A stretch of DNA of 64,000 nucleotides from Chinchilla lanigera (taxonomy: Eukaryota; Chordata; Mammalia; Rodentia; Chinchillidae), in NCBI RefSeq assembly GCF_000276665.1, contig NW_004955438.1, forward strand, positions 12,007,683 through 12,071,682. The letters are read 5' to 3'. The notes below the pieces were generated by a model. The model searched no databases. It saw nothing but the letters and a program-made list of their open reading frames with translations, and had not been told where the DNA came from. Positions 21,990 to 34,823 of the stretch are shown in pieces. Position 1 is the stretch's first letter. Every line of letters begins with the position of its first letter. The translations under genes were made by a program, and so were the position numbers.

Positions 21990-24255
21990 ATTGGGTGAGA
22001 CAGAAGCAAGAATGAGAAATGAGAAAGGCTTCAACACCAAGACTCACAACAGAGGTCAAGAATTAGCCTCCTGGTACCTGTAACATCAAAAATAGTTGCA
22101 TCTTTCCGGCAGCCAGCTCTGTGTATGCCCTGGAGGTGGCTACAGCTAAACTGAGATGGCTGCAGGTCCAGAACAAGCCAGGCCCTAAGACACCCTTGAA
22201 TAGCATCTCACAGACCACATCTCCAAACCCACACGTGATCAGTGCAGATGTGGGCTTCTCCACTCAACGCCTACAAGGGCCGCAAGGCTGGTCACATTCA
22301 GAGCAACAGGACTTTTCCAGAGCTCATACACTGTGACTTTAAAGTTGTAAGCTAAAACCAGTGACCAAGTTCATCACCACTTGCCCTTTCCCAAAGGCTT
22401 CTCCTGCCTTCCCAAATGTGCAATCCCACTAGAGCAGCCTGGTAATGTTCATCAATGTTCCAAGGAATCTTCAACTCACATTCAAGTCATCCCTGGGATC
22501 AGAGAGCTCAGAAGACATGGATGTTTGCAGCTTAAGCTATGACTGACATTCACGTAGCATCCGGTTGGCCCCGAAACCTGCTTGGAGGGCACTGGGGTCC
22601 TGGGCTTGCACTGGACTGGCAGCCCTCTGAGTTGGCTGTGGCCCCTTCAGCACACATACAGGGCTGGCTCCTGGGTCACCCAAAAAGGCAACAGAACCAA
22701 ATTAACTCAGGTGTGTGGCATTCTGCAGGCCAGAGATGAACGGTGCAAAGCCCTAGAGCGTAATTTGCAGCTTCTTGCAGAATAGCTCAGCTAGCGCTAC
22801 AATGAAAGACAAACAACTTTGCATCCATCCCGACAGGGTGTGAAGTCACAGTGAGAGGACAGCGTGATAGGCTACCTGGGAACTGAATGACTGTCTCTAA
22901 ATTCTGTGGCTGGGGCCTCTGAATTTAACAGATAAGAGACAGAGTAACAAGAAGAAGCGTATGCATTTTATTTGTTTTAATATTTTTACTTGGCATAGAG
23001 TGGGGGCTTGGTCGTAAGAGGTAGAAACCAAGGAAGTGGATAGATCCAGGGGCTTCTATACCACGTTAACAAAGAGCAATACACTGCGAGATAGGACAAG
23101 ACAAGTAAAAAAGAGTTTTGGTGAGAAAGTTACCAGGAAACACATGAGGGAAGATGGAAGATAGGCTTATTATAGTAAGGTCTGTTTGTACACTCGTCTA
23201 GATAACCAACCTCCCCCATCTCCGCGATAAAAATATTTTCCCCTTCCTGGTACAGGGGGACCCTTTCTCTCCTGGGAAATTCATGTCCTGGCTTCAGGTG
23301 AAAGGGGAAGGGCAGAGAGCCCTCCCTGCACCTGCTGCCTCTCAAATGCCTTCAGCTTGAACTGGTCAGTATGCCCAAATGACATGTTTTGGGGTGACAT
23401 GTTCTGACCCATTGAGGCCTGTGAAGCCAGCACTGTGGGGTGGCACTGGGGCAGACTTTCACACGTCAAGAGTGAGAGGAGAGAAACTCAGGAAAGAAAC
23501 TGTGCTGTCACAGCTTCCCCAAAGCTACTTCCCAAATGTGCCTTCCATGGTCTCATGCTATTTCCAATGCTGTTTTTTAATACATTTTTCTAATCCTGAA
23601 GGTGTGTCCACTATAACACCATGAACAGTCAGACTCACTCCCTCTCTCTCTCTTTCTCTCTGTCTCCCCTCCCTGTCTCTTTCCTTCCTTCCCTTTCTCC
23701 CTCTCACCAGCTCTCCACTCCACTCAGAGAAAGGTCGCTGGCATATTCCATAGCGGAAAAGGGATGTGGATTTGTGTTTCTTCCAGGATGCAAGGGGCTA
23801 ATGTGGAAGCGCCAGGTGCAGACTCTGACAATGGAACAACATTGTAACAGCACAAGCCAGGGGAGAGGAGAGGCTAGAAAAAGGAAGTGGTGAGCAAGGA
23901 AGAGGAGGGTGGAGGCGGAGAGGCTGTCCCAACAGCTGGGTCACCAAGCACTCAACCCCCACTGCATGGGGCCAGAACTTGCCAGAACAATGCAGCAACC
24001 TTCTGCTCTTCATTGTGCTTTTCTGCAGCAGGTCTCAAAGGGAACCAGCTATTGTAAATGGATTTGCCCTTGGCCTCCACATCAATCAGACTTGAGACCT
24101 TAGTGTCTGTGATTGTAAACTGATGACTGTCCTCGCTCGCTCCCTGGGGTGAACCTCTGTGTAAATCACATGCCAAGACAACAGCAGTGTCACCTCAATT
24201 AAGCACAATTAAATGGCCAAGGAATGTTCCTTATCGCTGAATCTTAGGGCTTGCG
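21990..24255. other. Mostly unique sequence, no gene supported
   Basis: No exon or RNA gene recognised. A pyrimidine tract is listed separately. Short frames on both strands overlap without splice signals. Confidence 0.5.
23636..23706. repeat. CT-rich simple sequence
   Basis: Imperfect CT/CTTT/CCTT run beginning 'actccctctctctctc'. Translated frames here are Ser/Leu/Pro low-complexity artefacts. Confidence 0.9.
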
Positions 24256-24375
24256 TCTTATGCCTCAGAAGTAGACATCCTCTACTCTTACCGGAGTTTA
24301 CTGATATAGAAACTGAGGCCCAAAGAGGTTGGTCAAGGTCACGTACATTATTAGGAGCAGAGCTTGTGCCAGTTG
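24256..24375 (-). repeat. MIR SINE
   Basis: The clear reverse MIR core 'gatatagaaactgaggccca' then 'aagaggttggtcaaggtcac' and 'ggagcagagcttgtgcc' matches the complement of the MIR central core. Confidence 0.85.
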
Positions 24376-27300
24376 CCTGGATGTCACTCTTTCCGCTACT
24401 CACACTGCCTAGCACAACCACATTTAATTTTAGTTCATCACACATTCAGCTTGCGCTTTCAAGGAATTTTACAGTCCCCACTCCATCTGTGCATTTGCCA
24501 TTCTACGAGCTTCCCTCCATTCAGCGCTTCCCGTGTGTCTGTCTGTTGCACTCTCCTTAAGAGAGGAGAGGTCCACGAGTTTAAACTGATTGCTATCTAG
24601 ATGTCACTTCCACACCACAGAGATGGCCCCAGCATCATCCCCTGCTGAGCATGCTCCGTCTTCTCTGATGGACCAGTTCTGATCTACGATCCATTTGGGA
24701 AAGACAAAAAAAAAAAAAAGATTTTTCCAACATATACAGCCACTAAGAAGAAGGCTACCAGTGTCAACTTACGGTATCTAGAAAGGTATGAGGTTTTACT
24801 TTGCAGAAGTGCTTTAAATATTGTTAAGACTGCTTAAGTGGAAACCACCCAGATTGTATTCACTTGTGCACCACTGTTAAAATAACACGTTCAGTGAAAA
24901 GTCAAAGGCTGAGTTTTTAGAGCCAAATGATGAGTGTTACGGGGGATAAGCTGCAGTGCGAACTATTCGTGCAGCCTGGGAATCCTACAGGTGCTTAAAG
25001 GGCCATAACTGTGACAGCAAGTTTGCCTCTGGGACGCAGGAGCAGGTGTGTTCCTCATTTCTACCAGAGTCTCAGTCAAAAGCCAAACCATTTGAGGTGG
25101 CTGTAGGCTTTCAAAATGCCTCCCGGTGTGAAAAAGAATCTAGTAATTAAACATCTGAATTGTTAAAGAATATCAGCTCATTTTATCCGCCAGTTGTACG
25201 TCTTGGGGAACAGAGCACACTGCATTATTTTTGGGGAAGTGCCAATACACAGAAGGGCATTTGATTTGTGTGCTGATACTGTAGGTGTTGAGATGGCTAT
25301 CTGTGCTGATAAATGCTTCAGGGGCTCTGAGCTTTAGAAAAATGAGATTTGGCTACAGTTTCTCCTCTTTCTGCTCTCTTGACTGCTTTAATCTTTTCTA
25401 TCCTTACCTAGGCCAGATGGAAATAGAAGCTTCCACCCTTCCAAGGTGTAGAGGTAAATAAACCAATGAGATTTCAAGGCTGAACACATACTTAGTATTC
25501 TCTCTGCAGTAATGCGTCTTTCTGCTGTGACAGGAGTTCTGACTTCTGTGATTAAAATGCCACTTAGGACTCAGAAAAATATAACAATAGTGACCTCCTC
25601 ATGCGTGCAAAGCTCTGTGCTAGGCACCATGTCAGGCTGCCTTGGGAAAAGATGCTCTGGCCAAATATCACTGTTCATAACCTCAGGGCCAAGCAATGAT
25701 AAGGAGAGAGTGAAGAAGAGAGTGGGGGAAAGCTGGGCAAGGAGATGACCTTGTAGGAGCAGATTTAAACAGGTCCAGAGCATTCCAGAGAGCAGAGACC
25801 CATCCATCCATCTATCCATCCATCCGTCCATTCACCACAACTGCACAGTTAAGGTGGAAGACACTTTAGGTTCATACTGACATAAATACACCTACAAGCT
25901 TACAGGAGATGATCTGCTCACCCACATCTATAGAGCCCAGAGGACTGGAATGAGGACTGGAAGAACCACTGAAGAAGACCTTACCTACTTTGAAAACTGT
26001 TTTGTTCTCTTTTCACCCCAGTCCCTGCTAGCAAGATCTAAATGAGTGAATCTGGGTGCTGTGGAAGAGAGACGCATAGATATTAGCCCTTACATTGTTT
26101 ATTTGGATACTTAAGGCTGAAGCCTGTTAGTTCCAAACTTGGCTAGTGTCAAACTCAAACTTTTAGATATCCAGTTATTTGTGGACTAGCCAAAGCAAGC
26201 AGATTCTTAGCCATTTTGAGCCTGCTGACTTTATAGACTCTACAAAACTACAACCAGCATCTGCCTGCTGATGGTAAAACAGAGCTTTTGTGATGTGAGA
26301 TCCTAAGTAGCGTCAGAGAGACCCTGCCATGCTGTGGAGCAGCAGATGTCACCTAGACATCATCTAGACACAGAGAACTTCCCCTCTGTGGATTCTCTGC
26401 CCCTGGGGAATTCCTTTGCTCTCCCCCTTTGACCCTCCACAAACTCCTGCCCTCAGGGACTTTCTTGTTTTCAAGCCCGCAAACCTCACACATCTGCGGA
26501 GTGTCACCTCACAAAGCTTCTGTGTACTCCTGCCACTTCGTGCTCACATTTTTCTCTTTGATCAACCCCAGATCCCTTGCACTCCCTACACCAGGCAGCC
26601 ATGTGCCTTGCTTCCCTAGCAAGGCTGATTCCAGGAGGGGCACATGCAAGCCAGGCCCATCAGATTGTCTTTCTAGGGGACAGAGACTTGAAAGAACAGG
26701 AAACGAGTGAGACACCCCAGCATTCTTCCATTATGTTCTTCCTCCCCACCCTGAGAAGAAACACTAAGTATGTTTCAAGGGGTCTCTGTTACTTGCAACA
26801 GTACTATACTAACTAATTTAAAACATAAATAAAGGGCTCAGCACCTGGGGAGATGAATTTCAACCCCTGGTGACTGGGATAGGGAATTAGGAACTGGAAT
26901 TGGACCTTGAAGACTGAGCCCCTCACAAACCTCATCCATCTACAGAGGTGTGATGAGTGTGGGTACCTGCTCCAAGGGAAGCCGGCTGGGGAGCAGTGTA
27001 AGAGAACCGAGGCCTGACAGGTAGCTGAGCCCTCACTGCAGGTGCCTGTGGTGCGAAGGCTGCAGCCAGGGGACTCCAAAGTATCTGAAGAAGACCACCT
27101 TTTTATTTCTTGATGTCCTGAGGTGTTTGAGGTACACGCTGAAAGAGGACCTGGGTCAACTTGCTTGTGTTTCCTCTGCCTCCCTTACCTTCAGGGAAGC
27201 TGAGAACAGGAGAAAGCATTGTGGAGAGGAGCACCAGGGCAGCCACTGAGACACCCTCATGTGGGGAGGAGACGCACCTTCAGCAATGGAGAGCTGCTAC

Positions 27301-27829
27301 AGCTGCCTGAACAATACCGTGAGTGTGGTATTGCAGGGAGTCGGGGCAAAGGCGCAGCAGATGGTGTGGAGGAAGACAGGTCTGGAGTCAGCGGTAAGAA
27401 GCCTGTCCTGGCAGGATGACATCACCAACGGGAACAGAGATTGGAGGCCACCACCTCAAGGACACATAGGAGTCAGCCCGAACTGATTATGGGGTGAGGG
27501 TGTGGGTGGAATGGGGGGCTGGGATGCCTTCAGACTGCAGGAGTGGAGCAGAGGGGGATGCAGAACCTAGGGCCAGGGGTCACCTTTGACAGCAAAGGCA
27601 GGCAGGGGTCCCTTCTGCTAATAGCAAAGGGGTTTCCCCAGAACCCCTGCTCTTGCAGATAACCACAGCTTTAGGTTTTAAGAAGACCAAAGAAGCAAAC
27701 AAATGATACCACCTGAGGCAACGAAGAACAGAAATAGCAAAACTAGACAGGAGTCTCCATCTGAACAAAGGGAAAGACAATGGGTGAAATTTCTTTTCCT
27801 TTTTTTTTTTTAAGATTTTCCACAAGTCA
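24376..27829. other. Unique sequence, no gene supported
   Basis: No exon called. The 24700-25420 stretch is repeat-free and AT-rich and could include conserved noncoding DNA. Around 25595-25640 a 'gctctgtgctaggcacca' motif hints at an L2 or MIR3 remnant. Frames at 26429-26816 and 27219-27486 overlap other frames and lack splice evidence. Confidence 0.45.
25797..25836. repeat. (CCAT)n simple repeat
   Basis: Imperfect CATC tetranucleotide run, 'catccatccatctatcc' and on. It produces a Met-Asp-Gly-Trp repeat frame on the reverse strand that is not a gene. Confidence 0.92.
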
Positions 27830-28527
27830 GTGCCACATGTGATATTTAGAAATCCAAGGTCTTACTAACTTGAAGAACGAGAAGGCAGACTTGGGGCAAC
27901 CGCAGAAGGCAGAAAATGAGGGGTGAAATTACAGGAAGGACGGCTGAAGAGGGGGAAGCTCAGAGTTTGTGTAAAATGTGACTAAATCTGCGCACAGGTA
28001 GGGAAGATTCCAAGAAGACAAGTTAAGGCAAAAAGAACTGAAAAGAGATTTAGCTGCTAGCTGTCTGCTGAAAGAAAACGAATGAACAGAATCCAGAGGC
28101 TCTACAGTTTGTCATTCACAGCAGTCAGGTTACAATCGAAAATGACTAGACATATGAGGAAATAAGAAAATGAGGAAACAAGAAAATATAGCCTGTAGTC
28201 AAGAGGAAAGTCAATCAAAAGGATTGCTACCCGCATGACCCTGGAGGTATAATTAACAGGTAAGGATTTTAAAGACCCATTAAAATTATCCACCTGATAG
28301 TTTACTCTAACAAAAACACTATGTGTGTGATAGAAAAGATGTTTATAATGGACAAGAGCTGATAGAAAGTATCTTGTATGGGAATATACAAATAAGAAAT
28401 TAAAAATTTTCTCAAGCGGGCCTCAGAGCAGAATGGAAAGGACAGAAAACTCTATGATCTTAAAGACAAAACAGAGAGAAATGAAAGATGAGAGCTATTA
28501 AAGCCCTAGGAACCTGCAAGACTACCT

Positions 28528-28577
28528 GTCTGTCCAACCACCCATCCATCCATCTGTCCATCCAGCCATCCATTCCC
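28528..28577. repeat. (CCAT)n simple repeat inside L1
   Basis: Short imperfect CATC/CTGTC run within the L1 ORF1 region. It probably arose by slippage after the L1 died. Confidence 0.85.
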
Positions 28578-29136
28578 ATTTAGCATTAAAATCTGAGAAG
28601 AGAGGAGAAAAGAGAAAAACAACGAGGCACTAAGATTATTTGAGAAACAACGGCAATAACGTCCCCAAATTTGGTTAAAGACATACATTTTCATGTTTAA
28701 TAAACTCAGTAAATGTCAAGCAACACACATACAAAGAAAACCATACCTAGTGACAACACAGTCAGACTTCTGAAAAATATTAAAAAGCAAAACATGATGA
28801 AAGCACCCAGAAACATACAAAACACATTGGTATAGAAGTCCAGAGGCGAAGATGTCAGCAGATCTCTCATCAGGAACAATGCAAACCAGAAGGCTATAGA
28901 GCTCTATGTTTCAAGGGATGAAAGGGCAAAAAAAAAAAAACCAAATTAAATTTTATACCCAGTGAAAATAGCTTTCAAAAACAAAGAAATATGAAGACTT
29001 GTACATGGACAAAGGTTGCTGAAATTAATCACCAGCAAGTATGCACCATAAGAACATTAAAGGAAGTCCCGGCAGAGAAAGCAGCAGTAGATGGGAAACC
29101 TGTACATACACAAAATAATACAAAGCACCAAAATGA

Positions 29137-29216
29137 GTTGCCAAGGACACAGCTCAGTGGCACAGCACCTGCCTGGCAAGCACAAAGTCATGAGTTCGAT
29201 TCCCGGTACCAAAAAA
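29137..29216 (+). mobile_element. ID SINE nested in L1
   Basis: Forward ID with 'acagctcagtggcacagc' A-box region, 'gagttcgattcccggtacc' and a short A tail. The head is diverged ('ttgccaaggac' instead of 'ggctggggatt'). A perfect 17-bp target duplication 'acaaagcaccaaaatga' lies at 29120-29136 and 29217-29233. Confidence 0.95.
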
Positions 29217-29386
29217 ACAAAGCACCAAAATGATGACTTCTGTAGTTTGGACCTAAATGTTTCTCAAAGGCAAACTGACTATTTAAAGCAAAATTAAAAA
29301 CAGTGGATGGTGAGGTTAATACAGACCATAGAAATAAAACATGTGACAATAATAACACAAAGTCCAGGAGGAAAGAAATAGTAATT

Positions 29387-29468
29387 GTTTTCTGGTACCG
29401 GGAATCAAACTCACGACCTTGCATTTGCCAGGCAGGTGCTGTGCCGCTGAGCTAAATCCCCAGTCCCC
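29387..29468 (-). mobile_element. ID SINE nested in L1
   Basis: Reverse ID from 'ttctggtaccgggaatc' to 'gctaaatccccagtcccc'. The tail is only a few T, so the poly(A) has been lost or was short. No clear target duplication. Confidence 0.9.
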
Positions 29469-29956
29469 ATTTGAAGTTCTTATACTATGTATTAGTTGAT
29501 ATGACTTCACTGGAAGATAGATAGTGAAAAATTAAAAATATTTATTACAAATAGCAAAGCAACTACTATTTATTATTTTATATTGTATACTTATTAGAAC
29601 AATAAATATAGCAATTAAGTTAAAAAGGAAATGAAAGAATCCAAAGGGGGGGGGCAGAGAAAAACAAAAGGGTAGCAAAGAACAGTTAGAATAGACATAA
29701 AAAAGCAATAAAGTGATCAGTTTAAACAATCAAACCAATAGTCACACTACAGGTATATAATCTAAATATCCCAACTGAAAGACAGATTACCAGATAGGAT
29801 AAAAATATAAGACCAAATGACATGTTGCTTAAAAGAAACCCACTCTAAACATAGAGTCATAACTAGGTTAAAAGAAAAAGGATGAAATAACATATACCAC
29901 ATTAATGTTAATCAAAAAGAGCTACAATTTCTTCATTAATATCAAGGTAGATTTCT

Positions 29957-30130
29957 GTTTTTTCCTTTTCTTTTCCTTTGTTTTCTTTTTTTGAGACAAG
30001 GTCTTGCTATGTAGTTCAGGCTGGCTTTGAACTCATTATGCAGCCCAGGCTGGCCTCCAACTCATGGTGATTCTCCTGCCACAGCCTCCCGAGTTCTGGG
30101 ATTACAGGTGTGCACCACAACACCTGGCCC
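29957..30130 (-). mobile_element. B1 SINE nested in L1
   Basis: Full-length reverse B1 with internal duplication. It runs from a T/C-rich tail through 'gagacaaggtcttgctatgt' to 'gtgcaccacaacacctgg'. Flanks 'aggtagatttc' and 'aaatagatttc' (29945-29955, 30131-30141) are a worn target duplication. Confidence 0.92.
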
Positions 30131-30499
30131 AAAATAGATTTCAAATCAAAGAATATTACCATAGTAAAGGGGCTAATTTCATAATGACAGAGGGGCCAAA
30201 TAATCAAAAGAACACAACTACCCCAAATATTTAGACAATAACAGAGCTTCGAAATACATACAGAAAAGTACTACAACTGTGAGGAAAAATAAACAAGTCT
30301 ACAATTGAATCTGAAATTTCAACAACCTATTATCAATAACTGAGAGAACAAATAGACAGAAAAATCAGTAGGAATACAGAAGAATTAACTCTATTAACCA
30401 AGTTGATCTAATTTCAAAAACACAACACCCAAAAAGAGAAAACATACATGTTGAACATTACCAAGACAGACAACATTCTAGGCCTTAAAACATGTACCA

Positions 30500-30653
30500 A
30501 GATTGGATGTGATGGTGCATGTCTGTAATTCCAGCACCCAGGAGACTGAGGCAGGAGGATCGCTGTGAGTTGGAGGCCAGCCTGGGCTACAAAATGAGTT
30601 CAAGGCTAGCCTGAACTGCACAGTGAAACTCTGTCTCACAAAAAAAAAAAAAA
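30500..30653 (+). mobile_element. B1 SINE nested in L1
   Basis: Full-length forward B1: 'tggatgtgatggtgcatgtc' to 'agtgaaactctgtctcac' plus a 13-A tail. Both copies of the duplicated segment are visible ('ggaggccagcctgggc' and 'caaggctagcctgaac'). Confidence 0.93.
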
Positions 30654-30778
30654 CCCAACAACTATAAAGGATTCAGTTAAGTATGCTGTCTGACCATAAT
30701 GTGATTAAATTAGAAATCAATAATAGAATGACAATTGGAAAATCCCCACATATCTGAGAAACCAAACATAACAGTCTT

Positions 30779-30868
30779 GGGGCTAGGGATGTGGCTCAGT
30801 GGTAGAGTTCTTGCCTTGCATGCACAAGGCCCTAGGTTTGACTCCCACCACCACAAAACAAACAAATG
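30779..30868 (+). mobile_element. ID SINE (classic type) nested in L1
   Basis: Forward ID of the classic rodent form: 'ggggctagggatgtggctca', 'gtggtagagttcttgcc', 'cctaggtttgactcccacca', then an A-rich tail. It lacks the 'ggtaccgg' block of the other IDs, so it belongs to an older subfamily. Confidence 0.9.
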
Positions 30869-30869
30869 A

Positions 30870-31545
30870 AAACCATAATCATCTTCCTTTATCTGTAGGG
30901 ATATGTTCCAGGACCTCTACTAGACACCTGATAATAATACCAAGGGATAAACCATGGATAATACCAATCTCTACATATACTATGTTTTTTTTTTTGGTCT
31001 ATAAATTAGGCACAGTATGAGATTAATGATAATAAGTGATAATAAAGTAGAATAACTACAATAATATATAGTAATGCAAGTATTGTGAATGTGATCTGTC
31101 TTTTTGTTTTTTGAGTATTGTTTTGTACTGCAGATATTAGCAACCTCAGCTATGTTTTGCCTTCCTTATTAAATTGAGCACTTTTACCTTCTCACTTAAA
31201 AGAGATACTTCTTTGTAGCTTCTCTTTGGCATATCTGAATTGTCAGTATAATGACTCTTACACTTCAGGGCTACTTGAACACAAGCAGTGCAATATTGCA
31301 ATCATCTATCTGATAATTGATATGGCTACTGAGTGACTAGCAGGAGGATAGCATATGTAGTCTGGATACAATGAACAAAAGGATGATCCAAGTTCCAGAT
31401 GAAATATAGCTGGATGGCTTGAAATTTCATCATGTTACTTAGAATAATCAACAATGTAAAACTTATGAACTGTTCCTTTCTGGAATTTTCATTTTGGTAT
31501 TTTCATAGCAGGGATGATTGCTGGTAACTGACACCATAAAAGGTA
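30870..31545 (-). mobile_element. Tigger-type (pogo) DNA transposon, internally deleted, nested in L1
   Basis: On the reverse strand it begins near 31545. It carries 'aaaattccagaaaggaacag' and then the start of a decayed transposase frame ('gatatgccaaagagaagc' encoding DMPKRS, followed by a segment encoding EKVKVLNLIRK, the CENP-B-type DNA-binding N terminus). The rest of the transposase is absent. The 3' end returns as the complement of 'tctgtagggatatgttcca'. Only about 0.67 kb remains. Stops interrupt the frame. L1 homology resumes on both sides, so it inserted into the L1. Confidence 0.8.
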
Positions 31546-32221
31546 AAAATCACAAGTGAGGAGAGATCACCATAACAAAAAATCTCTAAATAATTTGCAA
31601 GTCAAAACAGGAAGTAAAAGGAAAATTATACCACATTTTCAACGGATAAAAATAAAAACATTAAGATTTATAGGGCACTGCAAAAGTAGCTTAGAAAAAA
31701 ATTAAAACATTAAATAATGCCTATATTCAAGAAGAATAAAGGTCTTAAATCAATAACTTCATTTCATTTTACCTCAACAAACTAGAAAGAGAGCAAATGA
31801 AACCCAAAGCAAGCAAAGAAAGGAAATCATACAATAGAAATCAATGAAATAAAATATAAAGAAGACAGTGAAATCAATGAAACCAAAAGATGGTTCCTTG
31901 AGAAGGTCAATAAAATTGATAAGTCTCTAATCAGTTATTAGGAGAAAAAAGGAGAAGAAAAAATAAATTACAATCATCAGGAATGAAAGTGGTGATGCCA
32001 CTACAATCTGCAAAGATTAAAAGTACAGTAGACCAACAACTTTATGCCACTAAACTCGACAATTTAAATGAAGCTGACAAATTCTATGAAGACATAAACT
32101 AAGATCAATCAAAAAAAGAAATAATTTGACTAGATTTACATTTATTAAAAATATTGAATTTATAGGTAGAAATCTTTGAATAATGAAGATTCCAGTCCAG
32201 ATAGTTTCACTGGTAAATTCT

Positions 32222-32318
32222 TTCTTTCTTTTTTTTGGGGGGGGGTACCAGAAATCAAACTCATGACCTCAGCCTTGCTAGGTAAGCACTTATGCCACTG
32301 AGCTACATCCCTGGCCCA
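32222..32318 (-). mobile_element. ID SINE nested in L1 ORF2
   Basis: Reverse ID with T tail, a G-run 'ggggggggg' just before the 'taccag' block, and 'gagctacatccctggccc' head. Target duplication 'tcactggtaaattct' / 'tcactggtgaattct' (32207-32221, 32319-32333) falls in the ORF2 codons for FTGEF. Confidence 0.93.
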
Positions 32319-32983
32319 TCACTGGTGAATTCTACCAAATGTCTAAGGAAAAAATAGTAATAATTCTACACAAATTGAAGTGGACAGAATGTTTTCCATT
32401 TCAGTCTATGAATGTAAGATCATCACATATATTAAAACCAAATATATACAAGGAAAACTAAAAATGAACATCCTTTGTAAATGTACATGCAAAAATACTT
32501 AAAGAAAATTTACCAAATCAAATCTAACTATAAATGTAAAAAATAACACATGACCAAGTGGGGGTTTAATCCAAGAATGAAGGGTTGATTTAACACTAGA
32601 AAGATCAATCAACATAGTATACCCTAGTAACAACTAAACAATAAAGTCATATGATCACCATAGTATAATGAGCATTTGACAAAGTCAAACATCTGTTTTT
32701 AGTAAATCTGTTAGCAAACTAAGAGTGAAACAGAACTTCCTCAATTCAAGGAATAGTACCTACAACAAAAAACACTACCCATATTTATCATACTTAATTT
32801 TGAAAGACTGACTTCTTTTCTCCCAAGATCAGAAAACTACACAAGAATGAGTATAATTATTTGCAAATTATATCATCATTATTAATAAAACATCCCAAAG
32901 AAGCTACATAAAATCCTAGAAAGAAGAAGTGAGTTTGGTGAGATTACCAGATACAACATCAATATAAAAAGTATAGGGTGGGG

Positions 32984-33073
32984 GACTGGGATTCTGTTCA
33001 GTGGTTAGAGTGCTTGTTTAGTATCCATAACATTCCGGATTTGATCTCCAGCATAACAAAAGAAAAAAGAAAG
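32984..33073 (+). mobile_element. ID SINE, diverged, nested in L1
   Basis: Forward ID-like unit: 'gggactgggattctgttcag', 'tggttagagtgcttgttt', 'ggatttgatctccagca', then A-rich tail. More diverged than neighbours, so an early insertion. Confidence 0.75.
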
Positions 33074-34108
33074 CAACTATATTTCTATATCTTGGCAACA
33101 ATCAGAAATTGAAATTTATAATGATGCAACTTACAATAACAAAAGTTGAAGCACTGAGGGATTAATATGACAAAATATATACAACGCCTGTATAATAAAG
33201 TTACAAACATTACTGAGAGAAATTAAAGATCTAAATAACTATAGAGCTATACCATGTTCATAGATTGGGAGACACAATCTCATTAAGATGTTATTTCTGC
33301 TCAAACTGACCTAAAGATTCAAAGAAATCCCAAATAAAATCCTATCAAGTTTTTTTTCCTAGCAGTTGCAAAACTGATTAACAATACATACGTTAGCATA
33401 AAGGATAAGAACAAATCAAATAATTTTTAAAAAGAATAAAGTTGGAGGATTTATAGTAAATGACTCTATGTCTTATTATAACACTACAGTGATCAAGACA
33501 GTTTGCTATTTGCATCAAGATACACAGCAGATCACAGGAACAGAATAGGAAGTACATGTATAGATTCACATATATTTGGTCAGTTGATTTTAAACAACAG
33601 AGTGAAATAAATTAGTGGAGAAAGGGAGTTTTTTTCAACAAATGGTTCTGTAACAACTTGAAATCAATATGTAAAAACAAAACCAAAAAACTTCAATACA
33701 TACTTGTATCACATACAAAGATTAATTTAAAGTGGACCACAGATCTAAACATAAAACTATAAAACTTTTAAAGGAAAACATAAGCAAAAGTCCTTGCAAT
33801 CTCATTATGCTAGGCAAATACCTTTTAGATAAGATATCAAAAGCATAGTCTGTAAAAGAACAATTAGATAAGTTGGACTTAAAAATTAAGAATGTCTGTT
33901 CTTCAAAAAACAGTGGTAACAATAAAAAGATAAGTCACAAACTGGGGTGCAGTGTTTGCATACCCTATGTCTGACAAAGAATTCATCTAAAATATTGAAA
34001 ACTCTCAATAATGAGCAAATAACTATCCCAAGAAGGTAACAGACAAAATGCTTGAACAGACACCTGAAGAGATCATAATGGCACATAAGAACCCAAAATG
34101 ATGCTCAA

Positions 34109-34150
34109 CTAATGACTAAAAGACCACACTAATGACTAAAAGATTAGTCA
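34109..34150. repeat. Short tandem duplication in L1
   Basis: 'actaatgactaaaaga' occurs twice in a row (34108-34123 and 34128-34143) and is followed by a partial inverted copy 'ttagtcatt'. It is a local duplication within old L1 sequence. Confidence 0.8.
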
Positions 34151-34472
34151 TTAAGGAAGTACCAGGATAAGTCTCCAAGTAGATACTACCTCTGCAATCC
34201 TATTATAATGGCTAAACTTTAAAAAAGATTGATTCCACCAATTTTAGACAAGGATGTGAAGAAACTGGAATTCTCAGACATAGCTAATAGGAATGTAAAA
34301 TGGTAAAAATTATTTGGGAAACATTTGGGCAGTTTCTGAAAAAGTTAAACATATGTCTGCTCTGTGCCCTGGCCATTCCAATCTCATGTATTTAGCCAAA
34401 AGGAATAGAAGCATATGTCCATGCCAAAATTTGTATATAAATGTTCACAGCAGCTTTATTTGTGATAGCCAT

Positions 34473-34823
34473 TGTTATGGTTTGTGTCTGGGTGTCCCCC
34501 CAAAGCCTCATGCGGCCATGGGGCAGGCTTTTAGAGTTTGACTGATTATGGGTGTGAGAGCTACACCCGCCCTGGGGTGGATAGTTTGCATATGTAAGAG
34601 AGAGGAAGAGGCTGCTTGTGGCCATTCCTCCCTTTTGTGTTTGTTGCTTTTGCTGTGTTCTGCCGCCATGAGCTATAGCCCTCTGCCATGTGCCACTCTG
34701 CCTTATAACCTGCCAAGTATGGACTGAAACCTCCACAATCTGTAAGCAAAATAAACCTTTCCTTCCTTAATTTTGGGCATCACGTATTTTGTCCCAGCAA
34801 CGACAGAAAAAGTAACCAAGACA
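34473..34823 (+). mobile_element. Solo LTR, MaLR-like, nested in L1
   Basis: A 351-bp unit bounded by TG...CA ('tgttatggtttgtgtctggg' to 'aaagtaaccaagaca'). It contains a 'ccccaaagcctcatgcggcc' block, 'ctgccgccatgag', and a polyadenylation region 'aagcaaaataaacc'. A perfect 5-bp target duplication 'gccat' (34468-34472, 34824-34828) interrupts the L1 phrase for 'gatagccataaactgg'. Five-base duplications fit ERVL/MaLR. No internal retroviral genes are present, so it is the product of LTR-LTR recombination. Confidence 0.9.
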
